NCBI GenBank assembly: GCA_036897095.1
Contig: JAYMSP010000712.1
Span: forward strand, 1-43,232
Direction of reading: 5' to 3'
DNA from: Plantago elongata
Lineage: Eukaryota > Streptophyta > Magnoliopsida > Lamiales > Plantaginaceae
DNA length: 43,232 nucleotides
Shown: in pieces, positions 1 to 11,174 of the stretch
Layout of the letters: each line of letters opens with the position of its first letter
Position numbering within the stretch: the stretch's first letter is position 1
Notes under the pieces: generated by a model
Told to the model about the DNA's origin: nothing
Database searches by the model: none
The model's input: only the letters and a program-made list of their open reading frames with translations
Position numbers and translations under genes: made by a program

Positions 1-1618
1 ATAATCCCATCCTCCAACAGTATACCATTAAATAATATTATATTCTTAATTCCTAGTCGACGGCAAGTCGACATTCATTTAATATAACAGTATAACTAAA
101 ATTTTCATTAGCGCTTAATAATTATTAATATTTAACTCTTAATAATTAACACTAGGTACCCGATAACTAATTAATCCTAATTAATTTATGATAATTACTC
201 AAGATTAATGATAATTAACTAGTTGTAATTAATTACAATACTTACTTAGTTACAATAATTAATTAATTATAATAATTAACTATTAATGATAATTGTTAAA
301 GTTTATTAACGATAACTAATTAAAATTAATTAATCATTAGGTTAACGATAATTAATTACGATAACTAATGATAATTAATTAATTACAATAATTAATTACG
401 ATAACTGTTTACTAACGATAATTTTTAACTAATTAAGATTAACAGTAATTAGTTAACGTTAATTTTTACCGAATAATAATTAGCCATAAAATAATAATAA
501 AATAGTACGGCACTAACCAAGTGCACGTCGAGCGACGAGCAGAATAACGACGTATCGAGCGGTTGGCGAGCGGCGCGGCGAATAGTAATATTAACTAATT
601 CCTCGTTTGTTTATTCGAATTTTATCGAATTCGATCGAGAAACTAACCGGAGTTCGGTCGAGCAAACGACACTATCCGGGTTTAGGGGTGTTCGCAGTTG
701 GGGGTAGGTGGCCGGAAGTTGGCCGGAGTTGGGCGGCGATGGGTGGCGGGTTTAGCCGGAAAATGGGGAACTGGGCTGAAATCGAAAGAGAGAAGAGAAC
801 CGGAATGAGAAAGAGAGCAGAGAAAGTGGTGTGAGGAGCCTGAAACCTGAAAGCCCCTATTTATAGGGTAACGGCGGCGGAATAGGCGGGGGTGAAGGCG
901 GAGGCGTGGCCGGAATTAGGCCACGTTTCGTTTCTCCCTTCCATTCGTTCTTCATCATCGTTTCCGTGTCGTGGTTTGTTTTCCTCCGTCCATTCCACGC
1001 GTAGCAGCCGACAGAGGCGGCGCCGCCTGTCCCGTTTGGCGGCTCGAGAAGAACGGTGGGCGGGCACGAGGAGGCACGCGGAGATTCCGATTTGGCGTGC
1101 TCGAATTGGTTGAGAAAAGAGGCGTGAACGGAGAAGGAAAACGGAGAGAGGAAGAAAGGAAAACGGAGGCGGGTGAAAATGACCATCAATGGCACTGTAA
1201 ATCACTCACGCCAATTTGGGGAAGAAGGAGCTGTGGAAATTACGTTTATACCCCTCAGTCAAAAGGAAAGGAATAAGGAAGCAGGGGTATCTCGGTCTTT
1301 TCGCTATTATATATAACTGGTTCGTTCTGGCTACCAAACGGCTCGTAAATAAATTCCAAAAAATTGGCAAACCACTTCCCGGACATTTATCAAGCCATTT
1401 TCGAGCCATCGGAAAAATAAAATAAATAATTTTTATTTTATAAATTTTAATATTATTTTAATCGTACTTAACTAGTTTCTATTCTAACGTCGAATCCGCT
1501 CGGTGTTAAAATATGAAATTCGGCCTAACCTATTTACGAAAATTTTCTACTCGTACGAAATAATAAAATTAATATTTTATTCATGTACCGAAAATGAGGA
1601 AATTTGGCGGACCTTACA
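1..1618 (-). mobile_element. Ty3/gypsy LTR (Tekay/Retand-like), truncated by the window edge
   Basis: Read on the minus strand, an LTR starts at 1618 with TGTAAGGTCCG, a typical start for long Tekay/Retand-type chromovirus LTRs. About 750 bp downstream is a TATA box (858-865), followed by a CT-rich and GC-rich leader and then a very AT-rich stretch of repeated TTAATTA/TAACGATAATTA words in 1-480. No closing CA followed by a TGGTATCAGAGC-type primer site is present, so the LTR continues beyond base 1. Short open frames at 607-834 and 857-1276 overlap on both strands and look like chance frames in GC-rich LTR sequence. The family name is inferred from LTR style only, because no coding part is in the window. 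Confidence 0.6.
858..865 (-). promoter_or_regulatory. TATA box of the gypsy LTR
   Basis: The minus strand reads CCTATAAATAGGGGC, a good plant TATA box. It is followed by a pyrimidine-rich leader (TTTCTCTGCTCTC and similar), as expected at the U3/R boundary of an LTR. Confidence 0.6.
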
Positions 1619-3273
1619 GTCGCCGTTCTTCCTGTCGGATCTTTTTCTCATTTTTTGGTCGGTTCTGGTTTTCTATTGTGTGGTTAACCGTCTGGATCTT
1701 GGGTAGTGGGGGCCGATCCTTCCTAGTGATCGCTCGGACCACAATGGTGCCCAGTGTCTCCTCAGTCTTTAAGAAATGGTTAGTCAAGTAGGTGAGTTTC
1801 CTTTTCGACCGTAGTTCCGCATCAACCAATTTTCACCTAAAGTTGGCGTTATTGGTGTTGGCACAGAGGTATCCGATCTTTTCCTTGAGGGTATGGGTAT
1901 CCACCATAGATGTAGCCAGTTTAAACCGCCGAACAAACGTCCTTAGGGACTCATCCTCACGTTGTACCTCCTCGGTCAAATAACTAGAGCGGCGAATAAT
2001 TTCCTTGAAATTCTCAAATCGGATGATGAACTCGGCCAATATGTGATCCCACGACAATATGGAACCTGACCGAAGGCTTTTCCACCAGGTCATGGCATGT
2101 CCATGAGAGGTGCCAGGGAGTAATTGTGCTCGGACATTGTCCGTTGTTCCCATCCCGCCAAGAGATGCTTCAAACCTAATCATGTGATCAACCGGGCAGG
2201 AGTTTCCTTCGTATCGTTCAGAACTAGCTGGCGCTACTCGGCCCAAAGGTAAGACTTCCTTCCTGATTGCATTTGACAGAGGATCCATACTCCTTCCATA
2301 TTTGATGGTATCTCTTGCTCGGCAAAGACTATCCAACTTGTTCCTCTCGAGCTCCAATGTCTTCTCATGAATCCTGACTTGTTCTTTCAAGTGTCGAGCT
2401 TCATCGTGGTGCCCGGACAGTGGGCGTCTCTGTACTGATCCCGACCAACTCCTGCATCGGGCTCTATCCCATGGGCTCGGACTTCGACGATCTCTAGATC
2501 GTCGATCAGGAGAGGGTTGGTGTCCCCTAGAAGTAGCTCTCCCTCTAGATCGTCTAGGAGAGTCGACAGATCGGCTATACATGTGTTCGTTTTCTTGGAA
2601 CCTCCGTTCTCTGGAGTACCTATCGCCTCGGCCTTGGTCACGTCGCTGGTCTCTCCTGGAAACTCAGGGAGGAGTGGGGTCTCGTGAGTACGATCATCGG
2701 CTCCCCTACCCTCCTCCCGATGTGGTTGTCGATTTCGCTCCACTTCGTGAGCGTCTTTCGTCCTCCGATTGATGACTTCCCTTAGGTCTTCCTCTTGATC
2801 TCGGGCGTTGGTCTGGCCACTACGCTGAGTAGCCGCATATCGGTCGGTATTTCTAGATTGTTGCTGACCTCGGGAAGCCCCTCCGACACGAGATTGTGCT
2901 TGTTTATTGTGTGCATTTTTGGCTGCCTCTTTTGCTTAGAGATTGTCTAAGAGATACTGAATCTGAGCCTCCGTCAGGTTGACGGGAGTCGAATTACCTT
3001 CTAGGACCATCCCTGCATTCTTCTCGAGCTCAATGAGTAGGACACTCTTTAGTGGTGGTGGTCGGGCAGGCGATGCCTTATGCGAGTTTGAGGTAAAGCC
3101 CCCTCTTGTTCCTCGGCCCTTGGATCGGCCTGGGCGGACGACTTGGGGTTGACACTGCGTATTTGACCTGCTACGTTAGGATTAGCAATTGAGGCCGAAG
3201 CTCTTGAATTTTCCGCAGTGTTACGTTTCCGAGGCTGCCTTGGGGTCATGACTTTTCGTGCTGAGACCCACAT
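1619..3273 (-). pseudogene. Broken Ty3/gypsy gag polyprotein
   Basis: Minus-strand gag of an LTR retrotransposon, now non-functional. The N-terminal piece (3049-3273, candidate start at 3249, MTPRQPRKR) begins just after the primer-binding-like site. A stop interrupts the frame in the stretch TEAQIQYLLDNL (about 2935-2975). An Arg/Asp/Ser-rich charged region follows, then the best-conserved part in 1833-2582: HMIRFEASL, the capsid-like run HAMTWWKSLRSGSI with SWDHILAEF, and LRTFVRRF. These match the retrotransposon gag family (PF03732 type). At least two frameshifts and several stops are present. The frame is cut at 1618 by the edge of another LTR, so no protease, reverse transcriptase or integrase is visible in the window. 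Confidence 0.75.
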
Positions 3274-3285
3274 ACGGCACCAATA
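3268..3285 (-). other. Primer-binding-like site
   Basis: Immediately after the LTR end, with a 2-base gap, the minus strand reads TTGGTGCCGTATGTGGG. This resembles the TTGGCGCCGTCTGTGGG-type primer-binding sites of several plant gypsy elements. It sits between the LTR end and the gag start, the correct order for a minus-strand element. Confidence 0.55.
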
Positions 3286-3891
3286 TGATATGGGGTAAAA
3301 ATGACTAAGTGTTTAGGCTAAGAAAGATAATACTAATCCAATTGCAAGGACAAAAGCAACGCTCCTCGGAAATGAGACCTGCAGGGGAAAGTTGCGGGTT
3401 AGACCCTTTAAGACCGTTCTGCTTAAGACAAACCGGTACGACACTAATTAGCGTGTAGTCAGATGTAAGTGATCCGAGTAGATGTAGAGAGCAGTATATT
3501 AGTGGTAGTTGACTTAATTAGGAGTAAAATGCCCATGTATTTATAGTAGAATCTCCGGGAGACCAGCCTCCGACCGTTGCCGCCGGTTGGTCGGGTTATC
3601 CTTGAGCTGACACGTGTCATCAGCAACACGTGTCAGGCCGTGATCAGGCGGGACTTCGGGACTGTGCGGCTGGTTGGCTATTAGAGCCTTGATAGTTGGC
3701 TCCCTGGTTTTGCCTTTTTATTTTACATCCTGAATCTTTGATAAGTCAATATGGTCGGACCTGTTTGGGTAGGGTCGGTTTGAACGTAAAGGAGTCCGTG
3801 ATGTTGCTACTATCATCGTTCTTGGTCGGCCCTAAGAGAGCCTGCTAGGAATGTCCGACTCCTTGGTCAGAAGGAATAACACGACTTATCA
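3286..3891 (-). mobile_element. 5' LTR of a Ty3/gypsy element (606 bp)
   Basis: On the minus strand the LTR begins TGATAAGTCGTG and ends CCCATATCA, with perfect 5-bp terminal inverted repeats TGATA/TATCA at 3887-3891 and 3286-3290. A TATA box (CTATAAATACATGGG, about 3538-3545) lies within it. The primer-binding-like site and gag follow directly, which makes this the 5' LTR. The partner 3' LTR is not in the window, so the target duplication cannot be checked. The 37-74 residue open frames seen here are not credible genes. Confidence 0.7.
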
Positions 3892-4115
3892 CGACCTTAG
3901 TTATTGCACTCTGTCGCGATCCCGTCTTAATAGGTGGATGGGGAAGAGAGGACTCATTTGTATATATCAGTGTGTTATGTGTAACCATAGAAGTAACTCC
4001 ATGTTAAATACAAGGAGTGAAATTTATATGTAGTAATTACATATTTTGTAAGATATCGTCATTCCCTTAACGAAACCACTTATGCATTTTACTAAACAAG
4101 TACTGACTATTTATA

Positions 4116-4998
4116 CATTAGTGTAGGCCTGGAAATGGTTGGTTAAAAATCATAATCATAACCATAATTTCGATTTTGGTTACAACCACCGTAACCATTT
4201 AAATAATAACCATAACCGAAACCAAAACCGAAATAATTATTGACCGGTTCCGGTTCGATCATAAAAACCGAAAACCATAGGTTTAGGTTATTTTTTGAAA
4301 ATAACCTAAGTGAAAACAGAAAAAGCTCCAAAGCCTCCTGCCTCCACAACGTCTTCTTCTCCATAGCTGCAGCCCGCAAGTCGTCTTCTCCTTCTCCGGA
4401 CCTCCGGCTACTCCAATTTCGGTTCTTCAATTTCTTCTTCCTTCTCCGCAGGTACGTCTTCCTTCTTCGATTCTTCAATTTCATCTTCCTTCAATTTTCC
4501 TTCAATTTCGTCTTGCTGGCTGTTGCGACTCTACTCGTGAAAGCTGCGACGGAGAATTCAGAAGGTGGAGGTGCCGATGATGATTGCGAGGATTTTTTGG
4601 ATGTTCTTTTGGTGGTGGCGATGGGAGAGAGGACGGAGGCAAGAGTGAAGAAGAGGAGAGGTGCGACGGAGGTGGAGTTGGCAGCGGTGGAGGTGGCGGC
4701 GGTGGAGAGGAGTGGGGAGGTGGTCGGCAGGAGCTGTTCTCGCCCAATTTGGTGAGATCTGGTGGAATTAGACTGGTGGAATTAGGAATTTTGTGAGATC
4801 TGGTTGAATATTTAGGGATTTAGTTTTTAACCGTAACCGTAACAAAAAACCGAACCTGTTATGGTTGTAATCGGTCGATTGGTGAACGGTTACGATTACG
4901 GTTATGATTAATAACCATTCATGAAAAGTAAATAGTTATTAGCTGGTTATGGTTACGGTTATGATTTTTAACCAACCATTTACATCACTACACTAGTG
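4116..4998. mobile_element. Non-autonomous hAT-type element with 8-bp target duplication
   Basis: The element runs 4124-4990. Its ends are inverted: TAGGCCTGGAAATGGTTGG at the left and, on the complementary strand, TAGTGATGTAAATGGTTGG at the right. Both continue into TTAAAAATCATAA. It is flanked by CATTAGTG (4116-4123) and CACTAGTG (4991-4998), a 7-of-8 match of the length hAT elements make. Both subterminal zones are packed with AACCATAACC/GGTTACGGTTA words, the kind of repeats hAT transposases can bind. The core (about 4320-4760) is GC-rich and open on both strands: 171 codons on plus, and a Pro/Ser-rich frame on minus. No transposase motif is seen. The core could be captured host sequence or degraded element leader. 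Confidence 0.75.
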
Positions 4999-7251
4999 AA
5001 TTAATTTAGCATGTGGAAAAATCAAAATTATCCAATCGCTTGACCTCTCTTAATGTGGAACTTGGTCATTCAAAGTAGCATAATTTTGTATATAATAATG
5101 GTGGTCCAAAGCATCAAACAACAGAAGCTGCCTGAAGCCGTCAAAATGTTGCTTTAGATTGAAGACATTCGTAAAGAAAATCCTATACAAGAAAGTCTTG
5201 GAGAAGTAAAAATTACAATTGATTTTTCACGCCATCACGGCACGGATGTAATATTTCACTCGTCTCAAGTGTTGAAATCCAATAGGGAGTCTAATTTCTC
5301 AAATGTTGAAGTGGTACCAAATTCGACAAATAAGAATGTTACCAAATAATATAAAAAGCATATATAATAATGCGCAATCATTAACAATCATCCACGAATT
5401 AGAATGAAATTGAACAAGGATGCGACTGCATCCACCCGCGTCAATTTTCTCCGGAATTAGATGTGAAAGAGAGGTTGCTACTGGTAAAGTTAATAATATA
5501 ATAATATTTATTAACGGACAACCAATTTAACATCCAATCTTCTACATAAATAATAAATTTCATTCTCATATATATATTCAACCTTCCAACTAACTCAATC
5601 ATAATAAACAAATTGTAGTTTATTCATGACCCAACAAATACAACCAGTTCAATAAAATATTTTTTTATTATTATAATATTAATATTAAAATATAATACTA
5701 AAAATTTAATTTAGATTGAAAAAATTAAATACAAAAGGAGGTAACAATTTAAGACTATATTAGTAAATTGCGAGAAAAAAATTACAATACTTTAAATGTA
5801 AGTTTAAAATAAATAATGTTACGGAGTTTTGTGTAATTTTAGATGATATGTTTTTTATAAGATGTTAATAAATAAAAATAAAAAAATCTAAAAGAGAAAA
5901 AAAAGATGAAATAGTATCCAACCAAACAGTATTAAAATGCTAGTTGGCATTTGCCTTTTGAGCAATTTTAATTGGTTGCTTCATTTTCTTTTCTTATTAT
6001 TTTTTAAATAAAGTTTGTGGTACATAATCCACCATGGTTGTCAAACATCAATTGATATTTATTCCCTAATGACGGCTTTGGATCAATTTGTTGATTGTAG
6101 CTGAAGAAATATATTCTTGTTTGGCAACTTTATATATCTGACTAGCAACTTGAGAATTTAGTAATTAATTATGTTATGTAGTGACGCACGTATTCCAGTT
6201 TCAACTTTGGATATATATTTTGGCTAGCTTTTGGTTTAAACCTAAGGGTCTTCAAATACTGCACAAATTGGATAATGCTTGCCTTCTCTGACTTTGAAAT
6301 TCCAGTTGAATCCCATTGAACTTGGAAGGACATATTCATATCAACATCAGAACCTCGATCAGCGAGCCAAGCCAGCATATACTGTATGTTTGATTGGGAT
6401 AGCATTAAAATGTCTCGATTTAGCTCGATGAACAGTGATTTGGCTTAAAATACATTTTAAATATCACCATTTCAATTTCATTTCAAACATAATTTCACAA
6501 AAATCTCCATTCAAATGCTATGTCAATCAGTCCTGAATCTTGATCTTGGTATTTACTCCCAGGTAGAATGTTACTTCTTCTAATGGAATAGTCAATCAGT
6601 ATAATGGTATGTGAAAAATGTAATATCCAATTCACTAAGAAAATAAAACATTGAAGACATACAATGATACTTTTAATTATAACCATATATTTATAAATAT
6701 TCAAATAAAATTATCACCATATGTTTTTGTTTTGTTTGTCTAACCGTCTTGTAGGAGGGCACAAATAAAAACAGAGATGTATTAATGCATGGGTCACACT
6801 CCCTTGAATTATGATCAGCTAGCGCACTGAAATATTATCGTCTTAACATTCAAGATGAATTGCCAGGTGCAAGTGTACAAAATCAATCATTCACGCTACA
6901 TATTAAAGAACAACTTCTAGTAATTGAATTTGAAAATGACAGTCTCTACGTTAGATGTAAAACTTGGAAAGATACTTTTACAGTAGAATTTGTTTACCAT
7001 AAAAAATAATGTATGGCGGTGGAGTATTACGGAAAACGAAATGACATGAAAGGCGATCAGTAAATATAGTATAATGCGTGTATGGAACCTACACTACTTA
7101 CTATACTATTTGGTTAAAAGTTATCATCACCAGCTTATCCAATTGTTCCCCACTATAACTTACACCGTCAAATTGCATCCTTTAGGGGCTGCTTCCGTGG
7201 GGTTTCACTCACTGTGACCGCGTTGTATTCGTGTTGTATAATGTAATATGT
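4999..7251. other. AT-rich intergenic stretch, no supported gene
   Basis: This stretch is mainly A/T-rich sequence with poly-A/T runs and no recognisable coding pattern. A 78-codon minus frame (6169-6405) and a 69-codon minus frame (6495-6704) are the longest. The first (MLSQSNIQYMLAWLADRG...) has protein-like composition but matches no family I recognise and has no clear splice partners. It may be a gene relic or chance. I see no TE ends of good quality here. Confidence 0.4.
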
Positions 7252-7256
7252 ATTAG

Positions 7257-8320
7257 TGTTGCGCTTATAAAGGGAAATTGAAAATATTTAGTACATATAA
7301 AAAGAGAAATAAAATATATAAAGAAAAAGGTAATTGAATCATCCTTTAACCAAACATAAAATTAAGACATGTGTTAACACATTTACCTTAAAATAATTAC
7401 GTCCCTCACTACTGTGCTTGAGGTATCGTTGAACGATTGTTTCTCAAGATATAACGGTCGAACCTTAACAACTAGCTTCACTGGCTAGATGTTCCTGGCG
7501 AACAAAACTGGAGTCTGAATTATACGAAAGGGAAGTGGAGAAGAAAAGCCACAAAGAGAGAAGAGAAGTCGGTGGGTTTTTTTTACTCTTTTCCAAGACA
7601 AATTAAACCCTTTTATAGGTGAGAAATTGAGAATGTAACTTCATTCTTCATTATACCAATTCATTACAAAATATTCATTACACAACCCTTTTATAGGTGA
7701 GAAATTGAAAATGTAACTTCATTCTTCATTACACCAATTCATTACAAAATATTCATTACACAATATTTGTAACTTATGCTCCACTACTTCACAAGAGTAA
7801 TGTTGTTACTTATGGAGCAACAAATGCTATGTTAATATTTGTAACTTTCATAAGTTATAAAATTTCTACTTGAAGCAAAAGCTTCTAAAATGTTGAAGTA
7901 GTTGAACCAACAAAAACTTAGATCGCAAGGGCTAACCCATTAAGCTTGGCTAAGTTCCAACAATTGTGAGTGAGATTCGTGCACACCTACTCACATAATA
8001 GTCCACTAGTTCCGTGTACAAATTTAGCTAGGATTTACACTCAACTTATATAGCCACACAACTTGAACACCGAGTAGGAGTTATAAACTAGAGACTCAAC
8101 AGTGTGGGTCAAACACACTCAACCTTCTAACTTGAGCATTTTATTCATCACTAACCCAATATACATTTTGGGCAAACAATATATCAATCCAAAGCTCTTA
8201 CAAAGTTTCTTACGAATATATATTTTAGTTTGTTAATTAAAAAAATAATTAAGAAATGGTCTCCATGTAAATATACCTCAAGGAAATATTTACTTCACTT
8301 TTTCTTCATTATTTCCAACA
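7257..8320 (-). repeat. 3' LTR of the copia element (1064 bp)
   Basis: It aligns along its length with 12204-13200 and ends in TGTTG/CAACA inverted termini. It contains a 78-bp tandem duplication (7608-7685 and 7686-7763) that is single in the other LTR. Each unit carries the sequence CACCTATAAAAGGG on the minus strand, so the TATA box is doubled. Orientation is set by the polypurine tract at 8321-8330. Confidence 0.85.
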
Positions 8321-8849
8321 ATTCCCCACATGAAGAAAAACTTCGTCTTTATATCATATAACCCTATGATCGAAACATGCATAGGATAGGTAGGTGTTAT
8401 CACCCTTGAACACCCCTTGTAAGAATGCACCTTCCTTACTAGATGATCAGTAGACATGATGTCCTTGAACTGTTCTGTCGTTTATGTAAACGACAATGTA
8501 TTTCACACAGATTTCACTCTGGCATAGCTTTGTTCTCATTGTTGTGTTCATTTAGGCCATGAACACCTTTCCTGGTTCTGCAAGAGTATACAAGAATTTG
8601 GGATTTAATTCTTGTTGAAGCGGCCCACACTTCATTCTTACATAGGTGATCCATTAACCCGTGTAACAAAGTTACTAGTAAGAATCATTAAAAATCACAC
8701 GTTTAACCTCTATAACTCTCATCACTATATATATGTATATAAACCCCCACAGTGAACTCCACGTTGTACAATTAGGTAGTCCCTTTGAACCTAGATTTTG
8801 GGATCTCCAGTCAACTAGGTTGTGTTTTCCTTCACATCAACCACAAGTC

Positions 8850-11174
8850 AAAGCCTTCAATCCCATTATATTCCAGTAGAAGACTTTGCTATCATCTCAC
8901 GACATAAACCTCTAGTTAATGGATCCGCAAAATTATCTTTAGACATCACAAAGTCTATCGAGATATACTAGTCGTGAGAAGTTATCTAACGGAGTTATTC
9001 ATTTAACAAAAATGTCTTTGACTTACCATTATACAAAGAACTTTGTACTCTACCAATTTCAGATTGGCTAAAACAATGCAAACATATTGCTTGGCACAAG
9101 TCTTTTGTAATTCATCATACACATTAGGATTTCAATTATCCTAGAGTATTATTCAACATGAGACACTCCCAAGATAATGTTCTTCACAACTTGAACATTT
9201 GGTTCCAGTGAATTTCTAGTTGTTTTAACGCCACCCTTTTTGATTTTCTCAAGAATCATGTCCACATAGTGAAACTTATTCAACATCAACACATTGATGT
9301 TCTAATAACAAAATCACACGGATTACATCAGCTACACCCATATCTTTCATATCAAATCTGGATTTTAACATATCCTTCGTAGATTTGACCGTTTTATTAT
9401 CACTCTCAATGATAAGCATGTCTTCAACATAAAGATATAAAATGACTATGTCATTTTACTCTTCCTTTAGTAAACACATTTGCCACTTTCGTTAATGACA
9501 AACTTGTTGTCCATCATTACATTATCAAATTGCTCATGCAACTGCTTAAAGTGATTGTCACAAGCCCTACAAGGGCTTCACCAATTTTCAAACCTCATTT
9601 TCCTGACTGGGTATAGAAAAACCTTCAGGCTGTTCCATTTAAATCCCTTCTTCTAAATCACCATTTCGAAAACCGGTACTTTCATCTATCTGATGAACTT
9701 TAAAATTTCACAAATAAGCAAACACAATTATCAACCAAAAGGATGTTTAATCTCGCATATAATAATATGTATCAATAGTTCCATCAAGCTTCAATTTTCT
9801 CTTAAAAATCCACTTGTAACCTACCGGTTTACATCCTAAGGAAATCCACTATTGATAGCATCTTTCCACATGGGTTCTTCTGTTGAGGTCGCAACCTCTT
9901 AAGAACTTTAAAGTTTACTTTCAAGCATAAAAGTAGTCAAGTACTCACAACCCAATCTGTTAATTTATTTATTTTTCTTTTTTGTTTCCTCGTGTATCAA
10001 TTTAGTAGAGTTGCTAGTAACATCTTCTAACATTTTACATGGAAACACTTCCTAAAAAATGAAGCATTCCATTATCACATTCTTGTGTATGTCAGAAATT
10101 TTGAATTCCACCACAAGAATCGATAAGCACTATCACTATGCGCATAACCAAAAATATACAACCAATAGTCTTTAAGTCCTTTCAAAAAATCTTAGGTAAA
10201 TGACTATTATAGCAAGACACCCCACACTCGCAATTGTTTATAAAATGTAAGCTTTCATTCCACAACAAATAAGGGCTCTCATACTTTTCTTTTAGAACCT
10301 TGTTAAAAATTAATGTGGATAGCTTTCAACAATACTTTTCCCCACATTCCTTGGCTCATCCTATAAGCAATCAACATGGCATTTCTTATAATTTCTTTCG
10401 AAGTACCGATTCATCGTTATGCCATATTTGGCTGAAGTGAGTAAGGAGAACAACTCATGCACAAAAAGCACACAAATATTCAAGTGGTGAAACATATTTC
10501 CCCACATAACTACTCCTCATCACTTTAACCCATTTGGTGAGCTCATTCTCAACTTCACTTTTATAGAGATCACAACTCATCTATTTCTCCATCTTTACTT
10601 TTTATAAATTACACAAACCAAAACATAGTGCAACCATTTATAAAAGTAATGACAACCATGTTAACCACACACGTTAGATCTAATTTGAAACCATACACAA
10701 ATGTATGAATTAAATTAAGTAGTCCAGTTTTCTTTCAACATATTGAAAAGAACTTATCAACTTTACTTTTTCACGACAACGAAGTGCAGCTCAGTTGGTA
10801 AGACGCGTCTCCAACCAATAGGTTAGGGGTTCGAGTCACCTTAGTCGTTTCAAAAAAACTTTACTTTTTCACATAATAAAACTTTAATCTTGAGTTAGAC
10901 ATCTATGTGAAACGTTGTTAACATTCCATGTTAACTAATTTTCTCAAAGTATCATAATTAACATGTCCAAGTCTACCATAACATGAGTCAAAAGACTCAA
11001 ACAAGTGTATGTAGAATTCAAAACTTTTCCATTAGCATTGTTGTTAACAACCATTGTGACTTTGAACATGCCTTCGGTGACTAAACATTGGCCAACATAC
11101 ACATCGTTCACGGTCAAAGTGACCTTAATAGGGCTCAACAAATACATGTCATACTTGATTAGGAGAGAATACAA
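8850..11174 (-). pseudogene. Copia pol remnant (integrase, reverse transcriptase, RNase H)
   Basis: The motifs appear in the correct copia order on the minus strand, broken by stops and frameshifts. At 10944-11174 is the pre-integrase region (VYVGQCLVTEGMFKV, like copia NDVYVG...DGMFKL). At about 10440-10750 is the integrase core (LLNLIHT, ITFINGCT, KVMRSSYVGKYVS, corresponding to LRSDRGGEY). At 9779-9836 is the reverse transcriptase start KPVGYKWIFKRKLKLDGT. At about 9397-9440 is YVEDMLIIESDN, where the catalytic YVDD has become YVED. At about 8890-8941 is the RNase H tail KDNFADPLTRGLCREM. Loss of the active-site Asp and the many stops mean there is no activity. About 530 bp of non-coding 3' sequence then leads to the polypurine tract. 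Confidence 0.85.
10759..10872 (+). mobile_element. tRNA-like mini-SINE with perfect 16-bp target duplication
   Basis: An insert of about 82 bp (10775-10856) begins GACAACGAAGTGCAGCTCAG, contains an A-box-like TAGCTCAGTTGGTA-type segment and a B box GGTTCGAGTC, and ends in CAAAAAA. It is flanked by identical 16-bp copies of AACTTTACTTTTTCAC at 10759-10774 and 10857-10872. Target duplication plus A-tail is the signature of LINE-assisted retroposition. It lies inside the copia integrase region, so it is younger than that element. A related copy is at 30702-30788. It could also be called a tRNA retropseudogene, but the shared non-tRNA leader favours a SINE family. Confidence 0.8.

Noticed and set aside
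1..480. CRISPR-like or satellite array
   Set aside because: The TTAATTA/TAACGATAATTA words are irregular in spacing, with no constant repeat and unique spacers. It is AT-rich LTR sequence in a plant genome.
607..1425. Several overlapping open frames of 60-114 codons on both strands
   Set aside because: They lie in GC-rich LTR leader sequence, overlap each other on both strands, start nowhere special and show only low-complexity Arg/Ser/Pro composition.
4502..4747. Pro/Ser-rich 81-codon minus frame
   Set aside because: It is antisense to an equally open plus frame inside a hAT-type element and reflects GGTGG/GGAGG repeats, not a protein pattern.
6169..6405. 78-codon minus frame with protein-like composition
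   Set aside because: No recognised motif, no convincing splice partner upstream and a stop soon after. I could not support it as a gene.
10780..10850. Functional tRNA gene
   Set aside because: A and B boxes are present, but the sequence does not fold into a proper cloverleaf with acceptor stem by eye, and it has an A-tail and target duplications, so it is a SINE.
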